A DNA stretch of 64,000 bases, from contig DATMRW010000027.1 of the NCBI GenBank assembly GCA_035565775.1, forward strand, positions 124,001-188,000. The letters are read 5' to 3'. The translations under genes were made by a program, and so were the position numbers. This document shows positions 53,522 to 62,927 of the stretch, piece by piece. The stretch is from PRO6 sp035565775. Its GTDB lineage: Bacteria; Pseudomonadota; Alphaproteobacteria; Rhizobiales; Xanthobacteraceae. The notes under the pieces are model-generated. The model saw only the letters and a list, made by a program, of their open reading frames with translations, searched no databases and was not told where the DNA came from. The number at the start of each line of letters is the position of its first letter. The stretch's first letter is position 1.

Positions 53522-56065
53522 TCATAAGTTTCTCAGAATCCGGGCGGGCTTCTGGTTCAGCGCGCGCAAAGTTCCGGCGAGACCGAGCCCGACCGTGACC
53601 AGCAGCGCGACGATGACCACCGCGATCGCTGCTCCAGCCTCCCAGACAAAGCCGAGATGCATCAGCCGCGAGACGATCTGCCAGGCCGCGATCGAGCCTG
53701 CGGCCATGCCGAACAGGGCAGTCGCGCCGCCGATCAGCAGATATTCCAGCGCGTAGGCGCCGAGCAGCCGTCGCCGCGTCGCGCCGAGCGTTTTCAAAAT
53801 CACCGCATCATAGACCCGCTGGCGGTGGCCGGCGGCGAGCGCGCCGCCGAGCACCAGGATGGCGGCGATCAGGGTGACGGCGCTTGCGCCGCGAATCGCC
53901 ATGGTCAGGTTGGCAATGACGCCGCCGACGGATTCGAGCGCCTCGCGCACGCGGACCGCGGTTACGGTCGGGAATCGGTCGGCGACCGCCTTGACCAGCG
54001 CCGCCTCGGCGGCCGGCGTCGAATGCGGCTCGGTCAGGGTGGCGATATGCGTGTGCGGCGCGCCGGCAAAGGCGTTCGGCGTGAACACCAGGACGAAATT
54101 GATGCCGAGGCTCTCCCAGTCGACGCTTCGCAGGTTGGCGATGGTCGCGGTGATGTTGCGGCCGAGCACGTTGACGGTGATGGTGTCGCCGATCTTCAGG
54201 CCGAGGCCGTCGGCGATGCGTTTTTCGAGCGAGACCAGCGGCTGGCCGCGATGGCCGGGCTCCCACCAAGCGCCCTCGATCACCTTTGAGCCGCGCGGCA
54301 CCTCGTTGGTGTAGCTGAGGCCGCGGTCGCTCTGCAGCACCCATTCGGTTTCGGCCTTGGGCTTGAGCTTGTCCGCCGGAACGCCGTTCGCGGCTGTGAT
54401 CCGGCCGCGCAGCATCGGCACTTCCTCGATGGCCGCTTGCTGCCGCTGCGCCTTGAGGAAGTCATTGAACCGCTGCGCCTCATTCGAGGGGATGTCGATG
54501 AAATAGAACGACGGCGCGTGATCGGGCAGCGCCGCGAGGAACTGGCGGCGCAGATTGCCATCGATCTGGGTGATGGTGACGAGGGTGGCAAGGCCAAGTC
54601 CGAGCGACAGCACGACCGAGGGCGTGAGCGCACCGGGGCGGTGGATGTTGGCGATCGCAAGGCGCAGCGCGGTGCTTTTGGCATGCGGCGCGGCGCGGGC
54701 AATGGCCATCACGACGGCGGCGACGCCGCGCAGCAGCACAAAGGTCGCGGCCGCGGCGATGACGAAGACGGTGGCGATGCGCCGGTCGTGGGCGAGGCCG
54801 ATTGCCACCGCGATCAATGCCGCGACGACCAGTGCGGACAATATGAAGTCCCGCGGGCGAGGCCAGGCGCTGGGCGCGCTGACGCTGTCGCGGAACAGGG
54901 CGGCGACGGCGATGCTCCGCACCCGTGCCAGCGGCCACAGCCCGAAGGCGAGTGCGGTCAATAGCCCGTAGAGAAACGCCATCGCCAGTTCCGCCGGCTG
55001 CAGCGCCGGCGCGATCGGCAGCGGCAGGAGATTGCCGAAAACGTTCGCCACCACGAAGGGGATCGCCGCCCCCGCCGCCAATCCGATCAGCGAGCCGCCG
55101 GCGGCCAGCGCCATCACCTGCGTCAGGTAGATCGCAAAGACGTCACGCGAGGTGCCGCCGACCGCCTTGAGCGTCGCGATCACGTCGCGGCGGCGCTCGA
55201 TATGGCTGCGCACCGCATTGGCAACGCCGACGCCGCCGATCAGCAGGGCGGCGAGGCCGACGAGGGTGAGGAACTGGGTGAACCGGCTGATGTTGCGCTC
55301 GAGCTGCGGCGAGGCGTTGGCGCGGCGGCGGATGTCCCATCCGGCCTCGGGAAAGGCGGCTTTCGCCTCGCTCTCCATCTGGGCGGCGGCGCCGTCGTCG
55401 GCGGCATTGTTCGGCAACAGGACGCGATAGGTCCACCGCACCAGGCTGCCGGGCTGCAGGAGCCCGGTCGCGCGCAGCCCTTCGATGCTGATCAGAAAGC
55501 GCGGGCCGAAGCCGATGCCGCCCGCCAGCTTGTCCGGCTCCGACTTGACCACCGCGCGGATCGTGAACTCGCTGTCGCCGACCTTGACGCGGTCGCCGAT
55601 CTTTCCGCCCATCCGCGCCAACAGGGTTTCGTCGGCCGCCGCGCCGAAGCCGCCGCCGCGATCGGCCAACGCCTCGGCCAGGGGCTGCGGCGGATTGAGC
55701 TCGAGCGCGCCGGACAGCGGATAGGCGGCATCGACCGCCTTGATCTCGACCAGCGCGGGGGTGCCGTCGCCGTCGCGAGCCATGCTGCGCAGCTGCGCGG
55801 CGACCGTGACCTGCCCGTGGCCGTCGAGAAAGGCGCGCTCCGGCGCCGTCGCCTCGCGCTGAAACAGCGAAAAGGCGATGTCGCCGCCGAGCAGGGTGCG
55901 GGCTTCGCGGGCAAGGCCGTCGCCGAGGCTGGCTGAGAGCGAGCCGACGCCCGCGATCGCCATCACGCCGAGCGCGATGCAGGCGATGAAGACGTAGAAC
56001 CCGCGAAGGCCGCCGCGGAGTTCGCGCAGCGCGAAGCGGAGCGGCAGGGTGTGCGCCGCCGTCAT
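53522..56065 (-). CDS. ABC transporter permease (FtsX domains)
   Basis: The 847-residue protein has an N-terminal membrane segment (LRGFYVFIACIALGVMAIAGVG), a large periplasmic domain, then FtsX-like permease domains with several membrane segments and a C-terminal VGLGLAGTLRALNQKPARILRNL. It resembles the YbbP family of putative exporters. Its start overlaps the stop of the ATPase gene by 4 bp (ATGA), so the two form one transporter. The substrate is unknown. Confidence 0.9.
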   Translation of the reverse strand: MTAAHTLPLRFALRELRGGLRGFYVFIACIALGVMAIAGVGSLSASLGDGLAREARTLLGGDIAFSLFQREATAPERAFLDGHGQVTVAAQLRSMARDGDGTPALVEIKAVDAAYPLSGALELNPPQPLAEALADRGGGFGAAADETLLARMGGKIGDRVKVGDSEFTIRAVVKSEPDKLAGGIGFGPRFLISIEGLRATGLLQPGSLVRWTYRVLLPNNAADDGAAAQMESEAKAAFPEAGWDIRRRANASPQLERNISRFTQFLTLVGLAALLIGGVGVANAVRSHIERRRDVIATLKAVGGTSRDVFAIYLTQVMALAAGGSLIGLAAGAAIPFVVANVFGNLLPLPIAPALQPAELAMAFLYGLLTALAFGLWPLARVRSIAVAALFRDSVSAPSAWPRPRDFILSALVVAALIAVAIGLAHDRRIATVFVIAAAATFVLLRGVAAVVMAIARAAPHAKSTALRLAIANIHRPGALTPSVVLSLGLGLATLVTITQIDGNLRRQFLAALPDHAPSFYFIDIPSNEAQRFNDFLKAQRQQAAIEEVPMLRGRITAANGVPADKLKPKAETEWVLQSDRGLSYTNEVPRGSKVIEGAWWEPGHRGQPLVSLEKRIADGLGLKIGDTITVNVLGRNITATIANLRSVDWESLGINFVLVFTPNAFAGAPHTHIATLTEPHSTPAAEAALVKAVADRFPTVTAVRVREALESVGGVIANLTMAIRGASAVTLIAAILVLGGALAAGHRQRVYDAVILKTLGATRRRLLGAYALEYLLIGGATALFGMAAGSIAAWQIVSRLMHLGFVWEAGAAIAVVIVALLVTVGLGLAGTLRALNQKPARILRNL

Positions 56066-56817
56066 GGGCGCGGCGCGGGGGCGACGGGCGGCTGCGCGGA
56101 GCCGCGCGCCGCCTCGATGATGCTGCCGGAGCGCAGTTGCACGACACGGTGGCAGCGCGCCGCGAGCGCGGTGTCATGGGTGACGAGAACCAGCGTCATG
56201 CCGCGCGTCTCGTGCTGTTTGAACAGAAGGTCGACGATCTGCCGTCCGGTGACTTCGTCGAGGTTGCCGGTCGGCTCGTCCGCGAGCAGCACGGCGGGAC
56301 CCGGCGCGAGCGCCCGCGCCAGCGCCACCCGCTGCTGCTCGCCGCCGGAGAGCTGCGCAGGATAGTGGTGCAGCCGGTGGCCGAGCCCGACTGCCGCAAG
56401 TTCGCGCGCGGCGACGTCGAAAGCATCAGTGCGGCCGGCAAGCTCGAGCGGGACGGCGACGTTTTCGAGTGCCGTCATGGTCGGGATCAGGTGAAAGGAT
56501 TGAAATACGATGCCGACCGACCGGCCGCGAAAGCGGGCGAGCCCATCTTCATCAAGCGCATTGAATGCGGTGCCGTTCACCACCACCTCACCCCGATCGG
56601 GATGTTCCAGGCCGGCCATCACCATCAACAGGGTGGATTTGCCTGAGCCCGATGGGCCAATCAGGCTGACGGCTTCGCCGGCGGCCACAGAAAGGCTGAT
56701 GTTTTTGAGAATATGCACCCGCGCCGCGCCGCTCCCGAGCGACAGGTCGATGCCGGAAATCGCGATCGCCGGCGCCGGTCCGGCCGCGGCAGATGGGGAT
56801 GAGGTCAAGGTGTCCAT
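56062..56817 (-). CDS. ABC transporter ATP-binding protein (YbbA/LolD-like)
   Basis: The 251-residue ATPase has Walker A GPSGSGKST, the signature LSGGEQQRVALARALAPGPAVLLADEPTGNLD and a His switch in VTHDTALAARCH. It resembles YbbA-type ATPases. An in-frame extension to 56979 overlaps tesA and is unlikely; ATG 56817 was chosen. It pairs with the downstream permease. Confidence 0.93.
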   Translation of the reverse strand: MDTLTSSPSAAAGPAPAIAISGIDLSLGSGAARVHILKNISLSVAAGEAVSLIGPSGSGKSTLLMVMAGLEHPDRGEVVVNGTAFNALDEDGLARFRGRSVGIVFQSFHLIPTMTALENVAVPLELAGRTDAFDVAARELAAVGLGHRLHHYPAQLSGGEQQRVALARALAPGPAVLLADEPTGNLDEVTGRQIVDLLFKQHETRGMTLVLVTHDTALAARCHRVVQLRSGSIIEAARGSAQPPVAPAPRP

Positions 56818-56845
56818 ACGCCGGTCATATGGGAGTTTGGTTGCG

Positions 56846-57553
56846 ATGGTCGAGAGGGGCGTGACAATCGGTCGGCGGATGGGGCGGTCCGCTGCGCGCC
56901 TCGCCGCCATTGTGCTCGCCCTGATGGCAGTTTCGGGGCTGGCTGCGCCGGCGTTCGCCGACGCCATGGCCCCGCTCAAAATCGTGGTGCTGGGCGATTC
57001 CCTCAGCGCCGGCTATGGCCTTGCCGCAAACGAGGCGTTTCCGGCCAAGCTGCAGGCTGCCTTGCGGGCGAAGGGGGAGAGCGTCGAGATCGCCAATGCC
57101 GGCGTCTCGGGCGACACCGCCTCGGGCGGGCGCGACCGGCTCGACTGGTCGGTGCCCGACGGCACCGATGCCGTGATCGTGGAGCTCGGCGCCAACGACG
57201 CCCTGCGCGGCATTGATCCAAAGCTGACGCGCACGGCGCTCGACGAAATCATCGCCCGGCTTCGGGAGCGGGGCGTGAAGGTGTTGTTGGCGGGGATGCT
57301 TGCGGCGCGCAATTACGGTGCCGACTATGCCGCGCGATTCGATCCGATCTTTCCGGAACTGGCTGCCGCCCATCGGGTGCCGCTCTATCCGTTCTTTCTC
57401 GATGGAGTGGTCGGCGACGCAAAACTCAACCAGCGCGACGGCATTCACCCGACAGCGGCCGGGATCGACATCATCGTCGAGCGCATCCTGCCGACGGTCG
57501 AAGCATTTCTGGCTGACGTGAGGATGGCGCGGTCCGGCGCCGCGGTCCGGTGA
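56846..57553 (+). CDS. Arylesterase / TesA-like SGNH hydrolase, exported
   Basis: The 235-residue protein has a signal peptide (ARLAAIVLALMAVSGLAAPAFA) and the four SGNH blocks: block I IVVLGDSLSAGYG, a Gly block GVSGDTASGG, block III LGANDALRG and block V DGIHPTAAG with the catalytic Asp and His. It hydrolyses acyl-CoA or aryl esters in the periplasm. Adjacency to YbbA/YbbP-like genes matches the E. coli tesA-ybbA-ybbP order. Confidence 0.9.
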   Translation: MVERGVTIGRRMGRSAARLAAIVLALMAVSGLAAPAFADAMAPLKIVVLGDSLSAGYGLAANEAFPAKLQAALRAKGESVEIANAGVSGDTASGGRDRLDWSVPDGTDAVIVELGANDALRGIDPKLTRTALDEIIARLRERGVKVLLAGMLAARNYGADYAARFDPIFPELAAAHRVPLYPFFLDGVVGDAKLNQRDGIHPTAAGIDIIVERILPTVEAFLADVRMARSGAAVR

Positions 57554-57566
57554 AGCGGCGGAGTTA

Positions 57567-57594
57567 TCCCCCGGCGGCGAACCGGGATTTTCTA
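57567..57594 (+). terminator. Weak terminator after the tesA-like gene
   Basis: TCCCCCGG and CCGGGA flank CGGCGAA, followed by TTTTC, just past the stop at 57553. Short stem, so moderate confidence. Confidence 0.55.
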
Positions 57595-57662
57595 TCTGTC
57601 ATTTGCCTTTGCTACAAAAGGTAAGCGGTGACTCGTCACCGGCCTCAGTTGGAGGTCTTGCC

Positions 57663-58199
57663 ATGCCGCGATTGTTCGCTGGACTGGAAATCCCGGCCGA
57701 TATCGGTCGCTCTCTCGCCAGTCTCCGGGGCGGGTTGCCGGGAGCACGCTGGATCGATCCCGAAAACTATCACGTCACCCTGCGCTTCATCGGCGACATC
57801 GATGGCGTCTCCGCCAATGAGATCGCCTCGGCGCTGCTGCGGGTCAACCGCGCACCGATCTCGGTGGAGGTGCGGGGGCTGGCCAGCTTCGGCGGCCGCC
57901 AGCCGCGAGCGGTGGTTGCGGAGGTGGCGCCGACGCGGCCGCTGATGGAGCTGCAAAGCGAGGTCGAGCGCATCGTGCAGCGCATCGGGCTGGAGCCGGA
58001 GGGCCGCAAGTTCACGCCGCATGTCACCCTGGCGCGGCTGCGGCGCTCGAGCGCGCGGGATGTCGCCGACTATCTCTCCATTCGCGGCTATTTTCCGCCG
58101 TGCATCTTCACCGCCTCGCGTTTCGTGTTGTTCTCGTCGCGGGATTCCGTCGGCGGCGGGCCCTATATCGTCGAGGACGCCTACGCGCTGAGTGCCTGA
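57663..58199 (+). CDS. thpR: RNA 2',3'-cyclic phosphodiesterase ThpR
   Basis: The 178-residue 2H phosphoesterase has two HxT motifs, HVTL with His37 and HVTLARL with His120. It hydrolyses 2',3'-cyclic phosphate ends of RNA and can ligate RNA in vitro. MPRLFAGLEIP is the usual start. Confidence 0.93.
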   Translation: MPRLFAGLEIPADIGRSLASLRGGLPGARWIDPENYHVTLRFIGDIDGVSANEIASALLRVNRAPISVEVRGLASFGGRQPRAVVAEVAPTRPLMELQSEVERIVQRIGLEPEGRKFTPHVTLARLRRSSARDVADYLSIRGYFPPCIFTASRFVLFSSRDSVGGGPYIVEDAYALSA

Positions 58200-58316
58200 G
58201 CGCGTAACCCGTTGAAATTGCTGCGATGCAGCAATTCGCGCCATGCAGTCGGCGCAGGGCCCCTGTCCAATTGCTGACTTGCATTTTTCCCGCCGGTAGG
58301 TCGTAAGAGGGCGCAA

Positions 58317-59522
58317 ATGACGCAGCCCTCCGCCTCCCTTCGTTCCCGCTACCAACAACTTGTCGCGTCCGGCGCCATCGAGGCCGACGCGGCCCAGGCG
58401 CGCGCCGTCGAATTGATGGGTACGCTCGACGAGCAGCTTCGTGGCTACCGGCCGCGGAAGAACGGTTTTGCATCCGGCCTGTTGTCGCGCCTCTTCGGCA
58501 ACGGCAAGGCCAAGAAGGGCGATGGCGCCCCGCAGGGTCTCTACATCCACGGCGAGGTCGGCCGCGGCAAGACCATGCTGATGGACCTGTTCTTTCAGAA
58601 CTGCGCGGTGGCCAACAAGCGCCGCGCCCATTTCCACGAATTCATGGCCGAGATCCACGAGCGGATCTATGGCTTCCGCCAGCAGATCGCCAAGGGCGAG
58701 ATCGAAGACGACGTCGATCCGGTCAAATTGACCGCGCATGCGGTGTTCGAGGAAGCGTGGCTGCTCTGCTTCGACGAATTCCACGTCACCGACATTGCCG
58801 ATGCGATGATTTTGGGCCGACTGTTCGCGCGGTTGTTTGAGCTCGGCACGGTGGTGGTCGCGACCTCCAACGTCGCTCCCGACGATCTCTACAAGGGTGG
58901 CCTCAACCGCGCTCTGTTCTTGCCGTTCATCGGCGCGATCAAGGAGCACATGAACGTGCTGCGGCTCGACTCCCGTACTGACTTCCGGATGGAGAAGCTG
59001 GCCGGCGTCAAGATGTGGCTGGTGCCGGATGATGCGGCGGCGGGCGCTGCGCTCGATGCCGCCTGGCTGCGGCTGACCGGCGGCTATCCCGGCGCGCCGC
59101 GCGAGATCGCGCACAAGGGCCGGGTGCTGCGCGTTCCGCATTCGGCGGACGGCGTGGCGCGGTTCTCGTTCGACGATCTTTGCGTGCAGCCGATGGCCGC
59201 GTCCGACTATCTGCGGTTCGCGCACGACTACCACACGGTCATGATCGACCACATTCCGCAGATGGGCGAGACCGACCGCAATCCGGCCAAGCGCTTCATC
59301 ACGCTGATCGACACGTTCTACGACAACGCCGTCAAGCTGATTGCCTCGGCCGAGGTCGAGCCCGAGCGGCTGTATCAGGCAGAAACTGGAATCGAGATTC
59401 AGGAATTCAAGCGAACAGTCTCCCGTCTGACCGAGATGGGGTCTGAATCCTACCTCGCGCTGCCCCATGGCCGCAGCGATTCAACGGCCAGCGGCGCTTC
59501 CACCGGTTTGGTTGAAACGTGA
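58317..59522 (+). CDS. zapE: ZapE-like cell division ATPase (AFG1 family)
   Basis: The 401-residue AFG1-family ATPase has Walker A GEVGRGKTMLMDLF, FHEFMAEIHERI, Walker B LCFDEFHVTDIADAMILGRL and SNVAPDDLYKGGLNR, all typical of ZapE. ZapE acts at the divisome in constriction under stress. Full length. The tail after residue 370 is polar and variable. Confidence 0.93.
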   Translation: MTQPSASLRSRYQQLVASGAIEADAAQARAVELMGTLDEQLRGYRPRKNGFASGLLSRLFGNGKAKKGDGAPQGLYIHGEVGRGKTMLMDLFFQNCAVANKRRAHFHEFMAEIHERIYGFRQQIAKGEIEDDVDPVKLTAHAVFEEAWLLCFDEFHVTDIADAMILGRLFARLFELGTVVVATSNVAPDDLYKGGLNRALFLPFIGAIKEHMNVLRLDSRTDFRMEKLAGVKMWLVPDDAAAGAALDAAWLRLTGGYPGAPREIAHKGRVLRVPHSADGVARFSFDDLCVQPMAASDYLRFAHDYHTVMIDHIPQMGETDRNPAKRFITLIDTFYDNAVKLIASAEVEPERLYQAETGIEIQEFKRTVSRLTEMGSESYLALPHGRSDSTASGASTGLVET

Positions 59523-59686
59523 GGTGTTTGCGTATTTTCGGGGCTTGTAAGCCCACTTTCGGGAGAATCCGCGCGATTTAAGCGCAACGGCGACTTGAAC
59601 GCAGCGGGCGAAAGAGATAACCACCCACCAGACCTTCATCATCGTTCACATCTTGTCTTCCAGATCGCATCAAAGGACGGATTTCC

Positions 59687-60655
59687 ATGGCACGCGACAA
59701 AATTGCTTTGATTGGCTCCGGTCAAATCGGCGGGACGCTCGCTCACTTGATCGGCCTCAAAGAGCTGGGCGACGTGGTGATGTTCGACATCGCCGATGGC
59801 ATCCCGCAGGGCAAGGCCCTCGACATCGCCCAGTCGTCGCCGGTCGACGGTTTCGACTCCAACCTCTCGGGCACCTCGTCCTATGAGGGCATCGAAGGCG
59901 CGAGCGTCTGCATCGTCACCGCCGGCGTGCCGCGCAAGCCGGGCATGAGCCGCGATGACCTTCTCGGCATCAACCTGAAGGTCATGGAACAGGTCGGCGC
60001 CGGCATCCGCAAGTATGCCCCCGATGCGTTCGTCATCTGCATCACCAACCCGCTCGACGCGATGGTCTGGGCGCTGCAGAAGGCCTCGGGCCTGCCGCAC
60101 AACAAGGTCGTCGGCATGGCCGGCGTGCTCGACTCGGCGCGCTTCCGCTACTTCCTTGCCGATGAATTCAACGTGTCGGTCGAAGACGTCACCGCCTTCG
60201 TGCTCGGCGGTCACGGCGACACCATGGTGCCGCTGACCCGCTATTCGACCGTCGCCGGCATTCCGCTGCCGGACCTCGTCAAGATGGGCTGGACCTCGCA
60301 GGCCCGCATCGACGAGATCGTCGACCGCACCCGCAACGGCGGCGCCGAGATCGTCAACCTGCTCAAGACCGGCTCGGCGTTCTACGCGCCGGCGGCGTCG
60401 GCAGTGGCGATGGCTGAGAGCTACCTGCGCGACAAGAAGCGCGTGCTGCCGTCGGCCGCCTATCTCAACGGCGAATACGGCGTGAAGGACATGTATGTCG
60501 GCGTTCCGGTCGTGATCGGCGCCAAGGGTGTCGAGCGCATCGTCGAGATCGAGCTGTCCGGTGCGGACCGCGAGGCTTTCGACAAGTCGGTCGGTGCCGT
60601 GCAAGGTCTCGTCGACGCCTGCAAGAAAATCGCCCCGGACCTGCTCGGCAACTGA
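59687..60655 (+). CDS. mdh: Malate dehydrogenase (NAD)
   Basis: The 322-residue LDH-like malate dehydrogenase converts malate to oxaloacetate in the TCA cycle. The NAD loop GSGQIGGTLAHL, the active-site RKPGMSRDDLL, TNPLDAM, and the catalytic His in VLGGHGDTMVPL are present. It lies 63 bp upstream of sucC and heads the TCA run mdh-sucC-sucD-sucA. Confidence 0.97.
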   Translation: MARDKIALIGSGQIGGTLAHLIGLKELGDVVMFDIADGIPQGKALDIAQSSPVDGFDSNLSGTSSYEGIEGASVCIVTAGVPRKPGMSRDDLLGINLKVMEQVGAGIRKYAPDAFVICITNPLDAMVWALQKASGLPHNKVVGMAGVLDSARFRYFLADEFNVSVEDVTAFVLGGHGDTMVPLTRYSTVAGIPLPDLVKMGWTSQARIDEIVDRTRNGGAEIVNLLKTGSAFYAPAASAVAMAESYLRDKKRVLPSAAYLNGEYGVKDMYVGVPVVIGAKGVERIVEIELSGADREAFDKSVGAVQGLVDACKKIAPDLLGN

Positions 60656-60718
60656 TCAGGTCCCTTGCCGCCGCGCCGTCCGGGCACGGCGGCCCGCCAG
60701 TTTCTGGAGAAGTACTGA

Positions 60719-61918
<1,200 letters not shown>

Positions 61919-62803
61919 ATGTCAGTATTGATCGATAGCAATACCAAGGTCATCTGCCAGGGCTTCACCGGCAAGAACGGCACCTTCCACTCCGAAGCGG
62001 CGCTCGCCTACGGCACCAAGCTGGTTGGCGGCACCTCGCCGGGCAAGGGCGGCTCGACCCATCTCGGCCTGCCGGTGTTCGACACCGTCGGCGAGGCGCG
62101 TGAGGCGACCGGGGCGGATGCCTCCGTGATCTACGTGCCGCCGCCAGGGGCAGCCGACGCGATTTGCGAGGCGATCGACGCCGAGATCCCGCTGATCGTC
62201 TGCATCACCGAGGGCATCCCGGTGCTCGACATGGTTCGCGTCAAGCGTGCGCTTGCCGGCTCCAAGTCGCGCCTGATCGGGCCGAACTGCCCAGGCGTCG
62301 TCACCGCCGGCGAATGCAAGATCGGCATCATGCCGGCCAACATCTTCAAGCCGGGCAATGTCGGCATCGTGTCGCGCTCCGGCACCCTGACCTACGAAGC
62401 CGTGTTCCAGACCACCCGTGAAGGCCTCGGCCAGACCACGGCGGTCGGCATCGGCGGCGACCCGGTCAAGGGGACCGAGTTCATCGACGTGCTGGAAATG
62501 TTCCTGGCCGACGAAAAGACCCATTCGATCGTCATGATCGGCGAAATCGGTGGTTCGGCCGAAGAAGACGCAGCCCAGTTCATCATGGACGAGGCCAAGC
62601 GCGGCCGGATGAAGCCGATGGTTGGCTTCATTGCCGGTCGCACGGCGCCTCCGGGACGCCGCATGGGCCATGCGGGCGCCATCATTTCGGGCGGTAAGGG
62701 CGATGCCGGATCCAAGATTGCAGCGATGGAGGCAGCCGGTATCACGGTCTCGCCGTCGCCTGCGCGGCTGGGAACAACCCTCGTCGAAAGACTGAAGGGC
62801 TAA
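61919..62803 (+). CDS. sucD: Succinyl-CoA synthetase subunit alpha (ADP-forming)
   Basis: The 294-residue CoA-binding subunit begins MSVLIDSNTKVICQGFTGKNGTFHSEAALAYGT and has the phosphorylated catalytic His in GRRMGHAGAIISGGKG. The genes adjoin with no gap, keeping subunits in equal amounts. Confidence 0.98.
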   Translation: MSVLIDSNTKVICQGFTGKNGTFHSEAALAYGTKLVGGTSPGKGGSTHLGLPVFDTVGEAREATGADASVIYVPPPGAADAICEAIDAEIPLIVCITEGIPVLDMVRVKRALAGSKSRLIGPNCPGVVTAGECKIGIMPANIFKPGNVGIVSRSGTLTYEAVFQTTREGLGQTTAVGIGGDPVKGTEFIDVLEMFLADEKTHSIVMIGEIGGSAEEDAAQFIMDEAKRGRMKPMVGFIAGRTAPPGRRMGHAGAIISGGKGDAGSKIAAMEAAGITVSPSPARLGTTLVERLKG

Positions 62804-62853
62804 TTCAGCGCTTGGTTCTTTTCATCGCGTTTATTTGTCCTATTTAAACCAAG

Positions 62854-62885
62854 AGTGTGCCATGGGTAGATGCCGATGGCACACT
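62854..62885 (+). other. Perfect hairpin in the sucD-sucA intergenic region
   Basis: AGTGTGCCAT (62854-62863) and ATGGCACACT (62876-62885) form a 10-bp stem with a 12-nt loop, 42 bp upstream of the sucA ATG. It is not followed by a T-run. It may be a processing or regulatory RNA element in the sucD-sucA transcript. Confidence 0.5.
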
Positions 62886-62927
62886 TCGTTGTATCTCCAC
62901 GCGACGCTAAAGCAATCAGGACCGGAT

